The position numbers and the translations under genes are program-made. A DNA stretch of 64,000 bases from Lachnospiraceae bacterium (GTDB lineage Bacteria > Bacillota > Clostridia > Lachnospirales > Lachnospiraceae): assembly GCA_030536685.1 (NCBI GenBank), contig JAUNPP010000002.1, forward strand, positions 1 through 64,000. Direction: 5' to 3'. Positions 44,197 to 53,084 of this stretch are shown here, piece by piece (positions within the stretch are counted from its first letter, which is position 1; every line of letters begins with the position of its first letter). The notes under the pieces were generated by a model that did no database searches, was not told where the DNA came from, and worked only from the letters and a program-made list of their open reading frames with translations.

Positions 44197-44937
44197 TTAC
44201 ATTGCCATGCCGCCATCTACACTGATGACCTGGCCTGTGATATATGCTGCTTTTTCAGAAGCAAGAAATGCTGCCATATCGGCAATTTCCTGCGCTTCGC
44301 CAAAGCGTTTTAAAGGAATCTGTGCTGTTGCCGCTTCTTTTACGGAATCGGAAAGCACAGCCGTCATTTCCGTATTTACAAAACCGGGTGCGATGGCATT
44401 GACTGTGATGCCGCGGCTTGCCAGCTCTCTGGCAGCAGCCTTGGTCAGTCCGATCACGCCTGCCTTGGAAGCAGAGTAATTTGCCTGTCCTGCATTTCCC
44501 ATTACACCGGATACTGATGAAATGTTGATGATACGTCCGCTCTTCTGACGAAGCATCTGACGGGAAACATGCTTGATACAGTTAAATGCACCTTTTAAGT
44601 TGGTGTTTAATACTGCGTCAAAATCTTCCTCTGACATCTTCATCAGCAGGTTATCTCTTGTGATTCCGGCATTATTTACCAGAATATCTATTTTTTTATA
44701 TTTTTTGATTACGCCGTCAATAAATTCTTTGCAGCCATTGAAGTCAGACACATCACACTGAATTGCTTCTGCCTGTCCGCCTGCTTCCTGAATTGCGTTT
44801 ACGGTTTCCTGTGCTCTCTGCATTGAGCCATTGTAGTTTACAATTACAGCTGCGCCTTCTTTTGCCAGGGTCAGAGCGATCTGACGGCCGATTCCGCGGC
44901 TTGCGCCGGTTACGATTGCGATTTTATTCTCTAACAT
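44197..44937 (-). CDS. fabG: 3-oxoacyl-ACP reductase (FabG)
   Basis: This 246-residue short-chain dehydrogenase reduces 3-oxoacyl-ACP with NADPH. It has the [12 protein letters not shown] cofactor loop, NNAG, and the catalytic set Ser ([11 protein letters not shown]) and Tyr/Lys (YSASKAG). The start is MLENKIAIV: its ATG overlaps the fabD stop codon, and GGAG sits inside fabD eight bases upstream. Confidence 0.95.
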   Translation of the reverse strand: MLENKIAIVTGASRGIGRQIALTLAKEGAAVIVNYNGSMQRAQETVNAIQEAGGQAEAIQCDVSDFNGCKEFIDGVIKKYKKIDILVNNAGITRDNLLMKMSEEDFDAVLNTNLKGAFNCIKHVSRQMLRQKSGRIINISSVSGVMGNAGQANYSASKAGVIGLTKAAARELASRGITVNAIAPGFVNTEMTAVLSDSVKEAATAQIPLKRFGEAQEIADMAAFLASEKAAYITGQVISVDGGMAM

Positions 44938-45842
44938 ACAAATTTCTCCATATCTGACCATGTTTCAATATTTACAAGGTTTGCTTTACGATTGATTTTC
45001 TTTACAAAAGAAGTAAGTGTCTTGCCGGGGCCGATTTCAATAAAGGTATCGACGCCGTCTGCCAGCATCGCCTCTACACTCTGCTGCCATCTGACAGAAG
45101 AGTAAACCTGACGCACCAGCAGATTTTTAATCTCTGCAGTATCATGGATATACTGTGCTGTTACATTGGTTACGTAAGGCATCTGCAGCAAAGAAAGCTC
45201 TACAGGGGCAAGAACCTCACCCAGCTTTTCTCCTGCTTCCTTTAAAAGAGGGGAATGGAAAGGGCCGCTTACATTCAGCGGAAGTACTCTTTTTGCGCCT
45301 GCTTCCTTCAGTTTCTCAGATGCTTCTTCTACAGCGCCCTTAAAACCGCTGATTACGATCTGTCCGGGGCAGTTATAATTGGCAATTTCAACACCTTCGA
45401 CAGGAGCGATCACTTCTTCGATCTTTTCAGGGGAAAGCATCAGCACTGCTGCCATCGAGCCTACGCCCGCCGGTACTGCCTGCTGCATCAGAATGCCTCT
45501 CTGGCGAACGATTTTAACGGCATCTTCCACACTCATGGCTCCTGCCGCTGCCAGTGCGCAGTATTCTCCCAGACTTAAGCCTGCTGCCACGTCTGCTTTT
45601 AATCCGCGTTCCTGTAAAACAGCAAGCATTGCCAGGCTGGTTGTAACCATCGCTGCCTGTGTATACTCTGTAATATCCAACTGATCATTCGGTTCAAAGC
45701 AAAGAGCTTTCATATCAAAACCCAGCCAATCGCCTGCCTGGTCAAAAATTCTTCTCGCTGTTTCGGAATTTTCATAAAAATCCTTGCCCATGCCAGCCTT
45801 CTGAGCGCCCTGGCCCGGAAAGATCAAAGCTGTTTTTCCCAT
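44931..45842 (-). CDS. fabD: Malonyl-CoA:ACP transacylase (FabD)
   Basis: This 303-residue transacylase loads malonyl groups onto ACP. It has the [13 protein letters not shown]-terminus, the nucleophile serine in [11 protein letters not shown] near residue 88 and the catalytic histidine in [10 protein letters not shown] near 198. The start MGKTALIF is set by GGAGGAG six bases upstream. It follows acpP after a 180-base gap that holds a hairpin and a palindrome but no fabK. Confidence 0.95.
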   Translation of the reverse strand: MGKTALIFPGQGAQKAGMGKDFYENSETARRIFDQAGDWLGFDMKALCFEPNDQLDITEYTQAAMVTTSLAMLAVLQERGLKADVAAGLSLGEYCALAAAGAMSVEDAVKIVRQRGILMQQAVPAGVGSMAAVLMLSPEKIEEVIAPVEGVEIANYNCPGQIVISGFKGAVEEASEKLKEAGAKRVLPLNVSGPFHSPLLKEAGEKLGEVLAPVELSLLQMPYVTNVTAQYIHDTAEIKNLLVRQVYSSVRWQQSVEAMLADGVDTFIEIGPGKTLTSFVKKINRKANLVNIETWSDMEKFVC

Positions 45843-45878
45843 TCTGTTCTCCTCCATACTATCCTGTTTATACGTGTT

Positions 45879-45958
45879 GACTAATTTATTAGTCCTATAA
45901 AGCTATATAAATTTGCTGCTTCCGGCAAAAGCTTTTTTTCTGCTTCTGCCGGAAGCAG
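45879..45958 (-). promoter_or_regulatory. Palindrome and hairpin between acpP and fabD
   Basis: A 16-base palindrome with 7-bp arms (GACTAAT/ATTAGTC) at 45879-45894 looks like a dimer-bound operator. A perfect 12-bp hairpin (CTGCTTCCGGCA/TGCCGGAAGCAG) lies at 45916-45958. Together they could tune fabD-accDA expression separately from fabH-acpP. Confidence 0.5.
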
Positions 45959-46023
45959 ACCTGAATTTTTGAAATTTATTCGATTATCATTCGATTATGC
46001 ATAAATTATGGTTGATTCCTTAA

Positions 46024-46257
46024 TTATGCGTTGATTCCTTTTGCTTCCAGGTATTTGATCATGTCATTGATTGTTACAATGTTTTCCAGTTCTTCTGCGG
46101 GGATTTCAATGCCGTATTCATCTTCCAGTCCCATAACCATTTCAAACAGGTCAAGAGAGTCAGCGCCAAGGTCTTCTTTGAAAGAAGCTTCTCCCTTAAC
46201 ATCTGCTGCATCTACACCTAACTGTTCTACTAATAATTCTGTAATCTTTTCTAACAT
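46024..46257 (-). CDS. acpP: Acyl carrier protein
   Basis: This 77-residue acidic protein carries the growing acyl chain on a phosphopantetheine attached to the serine of GADSLDLFEM, near residue 37. It starts at MLEKITELL, which has GGAGAAAAATC upstream; the ATG 14 codons earlier is not supported. It lies after fabH, second in the fatty-acid operon. Its last codons are partly duplicated just after the stop. Confidence 0.95.
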   Translation of the reverse strand: MLEKITELLVEQLGVDAADVKGEASFKEDLGADSLDLFEMVMGLEDEYGIEIPAEELENIVTINDMIKYLEAKGINA

Positions 46258-46350
46258 GATTTTTCTCCTTTTAACTTGTTTTATCTTTTTTATTATCAAA
46301 CTATCAAATGAAAGTTTCCCGGCAGTTTGTTCTCTGAAAAACGCCGTTTT

Positions 46351-47277
46351 CTACCATTTCATCAGAATGGCTCCCCAGGTAAGACCTGCACCAAATCCGG
46401 AAAGTACAAGGGTCTGCCCTCTTAAAAGCTTTCCGCTGCGATTCAGTTCATCCAGAAGAATCGGGATGCTGGCTCCTGAAGTATTGCCGCAGGAATCAAG
46501 ATTCATGGGGAACTTTTCCTCCGGCTGTTTTAATCTTCTTGATACGGAATCAATAATCCGCTTATTGGCCTGATGCAGGATGTAGAAATCCACATCTTCT
46601 GCACTCATCTGATTTTTCTCCAGCAGGGCATTAACAATCTCCGGTACCTTCGATACCGCAAATTTGAAAACCTCCTGTCCATTCATGCTGATTGTTGAAC
46701 CTGTGTCACAATTCAGAACCGGTCCTTTTTTTCCATCGGAACCGGACAACTGATCGATCACACCATCTTCCTCTGCAGTTACCACTGCCGCGCCGGCGCC
46801 GTCTCCAAACAGGATACAGGTGCCTCTGTCCTTCCAGTCGACCAGAGTGGAAAGCGCTTCCGCACCGATTACCAGAATGTTCTGATAAACTCCGGCCTGA
46901 ATATAAGCTGCTGCCGTACTCAGTGCAAACAGAAAGCCGGAACAGGCTGCGTTGAGATCAAAGCAAACTGCTTTGTCTGCGCCGATCTTTGCCTGTACCT
47001 GACAGGCCGTATTCGGCATCGCCTTGTTAGGACTTACCGTAGCTACCAGGATCATATCAAGCTCTTCTGCCTGCATCCCGCTAAAGCTAAGCGCCCTTCT
47101 GGCTGCTTCTGCTGCCATATCGGCAGTTGTTTCACCTTTTGCGATATGTCTGGAACAGATACCGGTTCGTGTTCTGATCCATTCATCGCTGGTATCGACA
47201 ATCTGTGACAGATCGTCATTGGTAACTGTATGATCCGGCAAATAAGAGCCGGTACCTAAAATTCTAGCTGTCGCCAT
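46351..47277 (-). CDS. fabH: 3-oxoacyl-ACP synthase III (FabH)
   Basis: This 308-residue enzyme starts fatty-acid synthesis by condensing acyl-CoA with malonyl-ACP. The active-site Cys is in LNAACSGFLFAL near residue 110. His is in FYILHQANKRII near 232, and Asn is in LDSCGNTSGASIP near 263. GGAGGCAAT precedes the ATG. It is first in the operon, under a perfect-consensus promoter. Confidence 0.95.
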   Translation of the reverse strand: MATARILGTGSYLPDHTVTNDDLSQIVDTSDEWIRTRTGICSRHIAKGETTADMAAEAARRALSFSGMQAEELDMILVATVSPNKAMPNTACQVQAKIGADKAVCFDLNAACSGFLFALSTAAAYIQAGVYQNILVIGAEALSTLVDWKDRGTCILFGDGAGAAVVTAEEDGVIDQLSGSDGKKGPVLNCDTGSTISMNGQEVFKFAVSKVPEIVNALLEKNQMSAEDVDFYILHQANKRIIDSVSRRLKQPEEKFPMNLDSCGNTSGASIPILLDELNRSGKLLRGQTLVLSGFGAGLTWGAILMKW

Positions 47278-47303
47278 ATTGCCTCCATGAGTTTGTTCAT
47301 GGT

Positions 47304-47358
47304 AATAGTTTGGGAGTCAAATATTTTGATTGTCGAATATTTTGAATCTCAAACTATT
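47304..47358 (-). promoter_or_regulatory. Candidate lipid-regulator operator of the fab operon
   Basis: AATAGTTTG and CAAACTATT form a 9-bp inverted repeat across the 5' leader. A central TTTGA-TTG-TCGAA resembles the TTTGAnnnTCAAA site of FabT-type MarR repressors with one mismatch. It lies just downstream of the predicted start of transcription. No MarR gene is in the window. Confidence 0.55.
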
Positions 47359-47369
47359 ATCTGGGCTTG

Positions 47370-47398
47370 ATTATAAACCAGAATAATTAGCTTGTCAA
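47370..47398 (-). promoter_or_regulatory. Perfect-consensus sigma-A promoter of the fab operon
   Basis: TTGACA (47393-47398) and TATAAT (47370-47375) are both exact and are separated by exactly 17 bases on the minus strand. Confidence 0.9.
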
Positions 47399-47404
47399 CC
47401 CTGA

Positions 47405-47875
47405 TTATTTCACAATTTCGCATGCGCTCGCCTGCAAAAATTCTATTAATTGATCAGGATTCACACAGATTTGTACCCCTCTGGCGCCTCCGCTTAAGTA
47501 AATTTTATCAAAAAGCAGGGCTGTTTCCTCAAAGTAAGTTGGATATTTCTTCTTCATACCCACTGGTGAGCAGCCTCCGCGGATATATCCGGTCAGATTC
47601 AATAATTCTTTCACATGAACCATTTCCAGCTTTTTATCCTTGGCCACAGCAGCCGCCTTCTTTAAATCCAGCTCCTCATTCACCGGAATGCAGAAAACCA
47701 TAATGCCTTTCTTCTCTCCCCGAACCACCAGTGTCTTAAAACACGTATCCGGATCAAGTCCAAGCTGTGCCACTACATGGTCACCTCCCAGGTGTTCCTC
47801 ATCAAACTCGTATTCCTGCGGCTGATAAGGAATTCCCGCCTGCTCCAGAATACGCATTGCATTTGTTTTTACCAT
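47405..47875 (-). CDS. YbaK/EbsC-type Cys-tRNA(Pro) deacylase
   Basis: This 156-residue protein is an aminoacyl-tRNA editing enzyme that hydrolyses mischarged Cys-tRNA(Pro). It has KTNAMRILEQAGIPYQPQEY at the N-terminus, LGLDPDTCFKTLVV, the lysine of VAKDKKLEMV, and GYIRGGCSPVGMKKKYPTY, which is typical of the family. The start MVKTNAM was chosen because AAAGGGG lies upstream. It stands alone just beyond the fab promoter. Confidence 0.9.
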   Translation of the reverse strand: MVKTNAMRILEQAGIPYQPQEYEFDEEHLGGDHVVAQLGLDPDTCFKTLVVRGEKKGIMVFCIPVNEELDLKKAAAVAKDKKLEMVHVKELLNLTGYIRGGCSPVGMKKKYPTYFEETALLFDKIYLSGGARGVQICVNPDQLIEFLQASACEIVK

Positions 47876-48006
47876 AATAAAAAGGCCCCTTTCATTTGAT
47901 GCGTCCATTGTAACAAATACAAATGGCAGTGTCAAACAAAGAGAGGCCTAAGTGCCCGCACGAATATGAGAAACCTAAGTGTCGGCACGAATATGAACTG
48001 CAGAAT

Positions 48007-50148
48007 TTACTTCTTCAGCTTTTTCAAAAATTTCGGAATCTTTCCTTTTTGGATCACAAATTGCATAATGGACTCTTCTCCTGTTTCCGGATCGAGCAGA
48101 TAGCCTGTAACCGAATAATCCGGATCTACCTCCTTCAGTGTCAGGTTCATGGAGTAATTATCGCAGGATATCAGCCATGGCTTTAGCTGTTCCAGCTCTT
48201 TTTTGCTGGTTGTCCAGTATATATGGGAGCCTTCGGATGCAGTGCTGACGCTTTCCACCAGTGTCTCCCTTTCGATTCCTGAGCCCTGTACCTCCCCTTC
48301 TGAAAATTCAGCTTCCTGAACCGGGTTATAGGCCACCTGAACCTTATAGATCTGTTCTGAAACAGGCTTGAATTCATATCCATAGCCCTTCAGCAGAGTC
48401 AGAGTATGTTTAAAGGAAGGATATACCGGATATGCATTAAAATAATCATCCTGGCTTACGGTAAATTCGAGATTCAAAAGAGGTTCCTCTGTACACAGTG
48501 TCTCCAGATGCAGATCTTTCAGCTCGCGCTTGTAGGTACGGAGCAGACTGGTATACTGTACATCCGTCAGATCAAGCTTTTTCTGTTCTCCATAATAATT
48601 GCCGATCCTGCTGATCCAGACAGAAGAGTCGTCTTCTCCACGTGTCAGAATCGGATATAGCAGCCCCTTATATCCTTCTGTGTCAAAGATATCACTGACC
48701 GACTCCTTTTCCTTCAGCACACTGGTATAGTAGGAACGGTAAACGCACGTTCCGTTCTTCAGGCGGTAACAGACTGTCATGTTTCCTTTATAAGGTTTCC
48801 ACGTCTTATCTTTTATTGATCTGGAGACAATCTCCAGCACAGGGCCTACATTGGAAATATTCATATCCTTTAGCACTCTGTACTTATCTGACTCTTCTCC
48901 GTATACAATGCTGTAGACCCGGTCCGGTTTAAACCGTGCTTCATACGCCTCTTTCGTATATTCCTTTACATGGGAACGGTAATACTCCAGTTCATCAAAG
49001 CTGACTCCCACGGAACTAAGCTGATCTGCCTTCGGCAGAAAGCTGTCAAAGCCAAGCAGATCAAACCGGAAGATGGAAATAACAAGCAGCGCAGCTGCAG
49101 TGCCTGAAAGCAGCAGCAGCTTATGTCCGAAAAAGGCTCTGAAGTTCATATTCAGGATCATCTGCGTGATCACATGCATCACCACACAGCCGATCACAAC
49201 ACCGCAGTACAGCCAGAAATCCGAATTGTTAAAGGAAAGTTCTGCCAGAAAAAGGCCTGCCGTCATACCAACTCCGGCTACCATCAGAAAACCGATAAAC
49301 GGACCCACGATTGGAAACGCCAGCCCATAACCGGACTTTTCTGCAGGCCGCTTCCAGAAAAGCATATATGCCGCCACAGGGATCAAAACGGCAGTAACGA
49401 TCAGAATCCCGATGGAACGTGAAAAGAAAAAGCCCATATCAGAAAACTCTGCCAGAACCTTGTGACAAATCGTAATAATACTTCCCTGACCAAAAAGCAG
49501 CGGCTTTCCGGTATCGACAAAGGTTCTGAAATAGGTTGACTGGCACGAATTCAATATAAAGCACAGGAAAGGACCTGCAAAATGAATGATCACGATTAGC
49601 ACAATGCCGGAAAGAAAGCTTCCCGCAAACTGTATCGCCATTACGCTGACAGAATAGATTACCCAGTAAAACAGCAGATACATAACCGCCATAACCGCAA
49701 GCTCCCTGACATAGCCCTCGATCAGCGCTCCATGGGCAATCGCCACCAGAATGGAAATTCCGTACATAATCAGATAGGGAATGGCAAACAGCAGAAATCC
49801 TGTTAAAAACCGATAAAAAAACTGCATGCTTCTTCCAATGGGCAGTGAAAAATAAAAATCCACCTTATCTCTGCGGAAAAGATAGGAAAATTCCACTATC
49901 GCCATGAAAACTCCGCTTACAAATATGAGAACCATAAGGACCTCGTTCTGTACAATGAAATTGAGCATCACAGAATCCGGCATCTCCGAATAATCCTTTG
50001 CATATCTGCCCAGCTCCAGAGCAACCCTCATCGGCAGTGCAAAGATCAGCAGGATGGCCATCACTCCCGCCGCCCAGACCTTCCGAAAGCACTCCGCCTT
50101 CATCAAACGCCCGAACAGCTTCTTAGCCGATAATTTTTTTGATATCAT
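48007..50148 (-). CDS. ABC-2-type transporter permease with large extracellular domain
   Basis: This 713-residue protein has about 10 hydrophobic segments in residues 25-370 (VWAAGVMAILLIFAL; VLMVLIFVSGVFMAIV; FLLFAIPYLIMYGISILVAI). A hydrophilic C-terminal half of about 340 residues is probably outside the cell. It overlaps the ATPase gene by 26 bases, and the two should form one exporter. The layout resembles peptide- or antibiotic-responsive ABC systems of Firmicutes (YtrB-type ATPase partner), but the substrate is unknown. Confidence 0.8.
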   Translation of the reverse strand: MISKKLSAKKLFGRLMKAECFRKVWAAGVMAILLIFALPMRVALELGRYAKDYSEMPDSVMLNFIVQNEVLMVLIFVSGVFMAIVEFSYLFRRDKVDFYFSLPIGRSMQFFYRFLTGFLLFAIPYLIMYGISILVAIAHGALIEGYVRELAVMAVMYLLFYWVIYSVSVMAIQFAGSFLSGIVLIVIIHFAGPFLCFILNSCQSTYFRTFVDTGKPLLFGQGSIITICHKVLAEFSDMGFFFSRSIGILIVTAVLIPVAAYMLFWKRPAEKSGYGLAFPIVGPFIGFLMVAGVGMTAGLFLAELSFNNSDFWLYCGVVIGCVVMHVITQMILNMNFRAFFGHKLLLLSGTAAALLVISIFRFDLLGFDSFLPKADQLSSVGVSFDELEYYRSHVKEYTKEAYEARFKPDRVYSIVYGEESDKYRVLKDMNISNVGPVLEIVSRSIKDKTWKPYKGNMTVCYRLKNGTCVYRSYYTSVLKEKESVSDIFDTEGYKGLLYPILTRGEDDSSVWISRIGNYYGEQKKLDLTDVQYTSLLRTYKRELKDLHLETLCTEEPLLNLEFTVSQDDYFNAYPVYPSFKHTLTLLKGYGYEFKPVSEQIYKVQVAYNPVQEAEFSEGEVQGSGIERETLVESVSTASEGSHIYWTTSKKELEQLKPWLISCDNYSMNLTLKEVDPDYSVTGYLLDPETGEESIMQFVIQKGKIPKFLKKLKK

Positions 50149-51025
50149 ATCCTGCTACCTCCGTTTCACTGATAAAGATCTCCTCCAGACTCAGCGGCAG
50201 AATCTCATAAAACAGTGGATTCTGTGCAGTGATTGCTGATTCCAGATGCTCCTTATGTCCTCTTACTGTAACTGTATACAGAGAACCTCTGTTCTCTCTG
50301 CTGATCAGATCAAGCCCTTCAAAGGCCTTATCCGCATCTCCTTCCTCACGGAACACGCACTGCGCCTTATGAATATGAAGCTTCATATCCTGTACGTCCT
50401 TTGAAAGCAGCATTCCTCCCTTATATAAAAGTCCCACGTGATCGCAGATATCTTCCAGCTCCCGCATGTTATGTGAGGCAATCACCGGGACAAACTCCCG
50501 GTGCGTCAGCTCATAAGACATCAGGTTCTTCACCATCTGCCGCATCACCGGATCGAGTCCATCGAAGGTTTCATCGCAAAACAGATACTTGGTCCCTGAA
50601 CAGATGCCGCAGATCATACTCAGCTGCTTGCGCATCCCTTTGGAATAGGTGTGGATCTTCTGCTGCGGGTTCAGCTCAACGTCCTGAATCATACGGTCAA
50701 ATCTTCCCAGATCAAAATCTTCATATATGGTTTTGTAAAAATTACTGATATCAGTCAATGTGGCATTCTCAAAAAAATACTGCTCGTCCGATATGTAAAA
50801 AATCTTCTTTTTCACTGATACGTTGTCAAAAATCTGTTGGTCATCTACGAGGATCACGCCTTCATCTGCGCGATAGATTCCGCTCATCAGACGCAGAAGT
50901 GAGCTTTTCCCGGCGCCGTTCATCCCGATCAGGCCAAAAACAGCCCCTTCTCTGATCTGAAAAGACACCTTATCCACCGCTGCGATATCGTTAAAATACT
51001 TACTGACATTCCTGACATCAATCAT
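50123..51025 (-). CDS. ABC transporter ATP-binding protein
   Basis: This 300-residue ATPase drives the permease encoded next. It has Walker A GMNGAGKSS near residue 38, a Q-loop region, the signature YSKGMRKQLSM near 130 and Walker B YLFCDETFDGLD near 150. The start MIDVRNVSKYF follows AGGAGG by 8 bases. The C-terminal 85 residues are an accessory domain. No GntR-type regulator is adjacent. Confidence 0.92.
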   Translation of the reverse strand: MIDVRNVSKYFNDIAAVDKVSFQIREGAVFGLIGMNGAGKSSLLRLMSGIYRADEGVILVDDQQIFDNVSVKKKIFYISDEQYFFENATLTDISNFYKTIYEDFDLGRFDRMIQDVELNPQQKIHTYSKGMRKQLSMICGICSGTKYLFCDETFDGLDPVMRQMVKNLMSYELTHREFVPVIASHNMRELEDICDHVGLLYKGGMLLSKDVQDMKLHIHKAQCVFREEGDADKAFEGLDLISRENRGSLYTVTVRGHKEHLESAITAQNPLFYEILPLSLEEIFISETEVAGYDIKKIIG

Positions 51026-51163
51026 CCGCCCGGCCTCCTGTTTATCCAATTTCTATGTTCTGCAATTATTCTAACACATGTTCGAAAAAATAGCCAATAA
51101 AATAAATATTAATTTCTTAACAAGTTCTTAACAATTGTCCAACGTTTTTTTCAATCTTTACTA

Positions 51164-51937
51164 TTATTTTAAAAACTCCAGTACCTTGCGGTATTCCATC
51201 TTCCCGCCAAACAAATCAAGCGCGCTTCCAATTGTTACGTCTATTCGGTTCTGTCCCAGGCGCTTAAGCTGCTCAAGATCTTCAAAGCCTGATACGCCGC
51301 CGGCATATGTGACCGGGATCTTCCCCCAGCTGCCCAACATCTTTGCAACCCCGGCTTCAATTCCTGCAGCACTTCCCTCCACATCCACGGCATGAATCAG
51401 AAATTCACTGCAGCTTTCGGAAAGCTGGTCAAGCAGCTCCGGTGTCAGTTTGACTTCCGTAAATTTCTGCCAGCGGTCTGTTACAATATAATACTCTCCG
51501 TCACGCTTTCTGCAGCTTAAATCCAGCACCAGATGTTCTTTTCCCGTTTCCCGGCGGATCTTTTCCAGATTTTCGTAATAAATCTGACCGTCTTTGAAAA
51601 CATAGCTGGTTACGATCACATGAGACGCGCCTGCATCGAGATATTGTGCAGCGTTTGCAGCCGTAATCCCGCCTCCGATCTGCATCATGCCCGGGCAGAC
51701 GGACAGCGCCTGAAGCGCCTGCGCTCTGGTTGCTTCAAAAAATGGAGAAGATGCCGGGTTCAGCATAATAATGTGTCCTCCATAAAGCTGGTCTTTTGCG
51801 TAAAATCCGGCAAACCAGGCAGCATCCTTTTCCGAAACAAAATTGTCCACTGCAAAGTCCCCGCTGTCCTTCAGGCTCTGGCCCACGATCTGTTTTACCT
51901 TTCCGTTATGAATATCAATACATGGTCTGAATTTCAT
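51164..51937 (-). CDS. HIS6-type phosphoribosylformimino-AICAR-ribotide isomerase (HisA)
   Basis: This is a 257-residue TIM-barrel isomerase of histidine biosynthesis. The start FRPCIDIHNGKVKQIVGQSL, then GGHIIMLNP, QIGGGIT, HAVDVEGSAAG and TYAGGVSG fit the HIS6 form known from fungi and plants better than the usual bacterial HisA. The start MKFRPCID was chosen because it matches family N-termini. No other histidine gene is nearby, so it may complement an operon elsewhere. Transfer or an ancient paralogue is possible. Confidence 0.85.
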   Translation of the reverse strand: MKFRPCIDIHNGKVKQIVGQSLKDSGDFAVDNFVSEKDAAWFAGFYAKDQLYGGHIIMLNPASSPFFEATRAQALQALSVCPGMMQIGGGITAANAAQYLDAGASHVIVTSYVFKDGQIYYENLEKIRRETGKEHLVLDLSCRKRDGEYYIVTDRWQKFTEVKLTPELLDQLSESCSEFLIHAVDVEGSAAGIEAGVAKMLGSWGKIPVTYAGGVSGFEDLEQLKRLGQNRIDVTIGSALDLFGGKMEYRKVLEFLK

Positions 51938-52018
51938 ACTGTTTTCCACTCCTCTGTTTCTCATTATAAAAAACCAGCAGGGCAGCCTCTCCTTAGAAAA
52001 GCTGCCCTGTCCTGCAAA

Positions 52019-53038
52019 TTAATTAAATCCGTATATTTTCTGAGCAGCCGCATAACCCAGACTTGCAATCTTTCGTCCGGTTCTGCCCGGCAGATTCATC
52101 ACAATTCCCAGCAGGCTGAAACGAATCCTGCGCCATGTTTTGGGATTCTTCTCCTTCAGATACGCCCAGATCTCTGCTTTTTTCTGCAGGTTCTCAGGAG
52201 TATTGGATCGGATTGCCAGGATGGAGCTGACGCAGGTAATAATGGTCAGATAGCTGCGCATATATTTTTTCAGCTTTTTACTGGAAATCTGTTCTTTGGT
52301 GTAGGAGTCGATCATAATGCGGTTCACTCTCAGCTGCTGATCAATTCGGGAAATCATAATCTTTTCATTCACCGACTGATCTTCTCTGCCTATGTAGTAC
52401 CAGTAGAAGTTTTCATTGACATAATACATGGTCCTGACCGAAGCAAAGGGCTGGAAGGCAAAAATATTGTCTACATAGAAGGTGTGTCTGGGAAGCTCCA
52501 GACCGCAGTCTCTCAAAATCTGAGTCCGATAGATAATTGAATGCATCAGCAGATACTGGCCCGGCTTGAAAGAGCCGATCTCATCCCAGGTAAATACCCG
52601 GTCCTTCGGAAGGATTCTTCCGTAGCGCATCACCATTTTGTGCTTTACATCTACTTTATCGTATACAAAATTGGAAAGAACCATATCGACCGGATTCTCT
52701 GCTGCTGCCATATCCCGCAGCACGGAAAGAATCTTCATGTAGGGGCCGGCGCTTACACGGTCATCACTGTCCACTACCTTAAAATACAGACCTGTGGCAT
52801 TTGCAAGGCCGGTATTCACGGCGCCTCCGTGACCGGCATTTTCCTGATGGATAGCTTTTACAATAGAAGGATATTTCGCTGCATACCGATCGGCAATTTC
52901 TGCCGTGTTGTCCTTTACTGATCCGTCATCTACAATAAGAATTTCTACCTCTTCTCCGCCTTTCAGCAAAGATTTAATGCATTTGTCCATGTATTCTGCC
53001 GAATTGTAACAGGGGACTGCAATTGATAATAATTTCAT
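52019..53038 (-). CDS. GT2-family glycosyltransferase
   Basis: This is a 339-residue glycosyltransferase with SIAVPCYNSAEYMDKCI, ILIVDDGSVKDNT and FKVVDSDDRVS, the GT-A nucleotide- and metal-binding motifs. A charged, helical C-terminal part has KKAEIWAYLKEKNP. GAGGTTTATAAG precedes the ATG. It stands apart from the main polysaccharide locus, between hisA and pyrF, so it may act on another surface glycan. Confidence 0.87.
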   Translation of the reverse strand: MKLLSIAVPCYNSAEYMDKCIKSLLKGGEEVEILIVDDGSVKDNTAEIADRYAAKYPSIVKAIHQENAGHGGAVNTGLANATGLYFKVVDSDDRVSAGPYMKILSVLRDMAAAENPVDMVLSNFVYDKVDVKHKMVMRYGRILPKDRVFTWDEIGSFKPGQYLLMHSIIYRTQILRDCGLELPRHTFYVDNIFAFQPFASVRTMYYVNENFYWYYIGREDQSVNEKIMISRIDQQLRVNRIMIDSYTKEQISSKKLKKYMRSYLTIITCVSSILAIRSNTPENLQKKAEIWAYLKEKNPKTWRRIRFSLLGIVMNLPGRTGRKIASLGYAAAQKIYGFN

Positions 53039-53084
53039 CTTATAAACCTCATTCCTATCAGTTTCGTTATCGCAGGCACATCAA

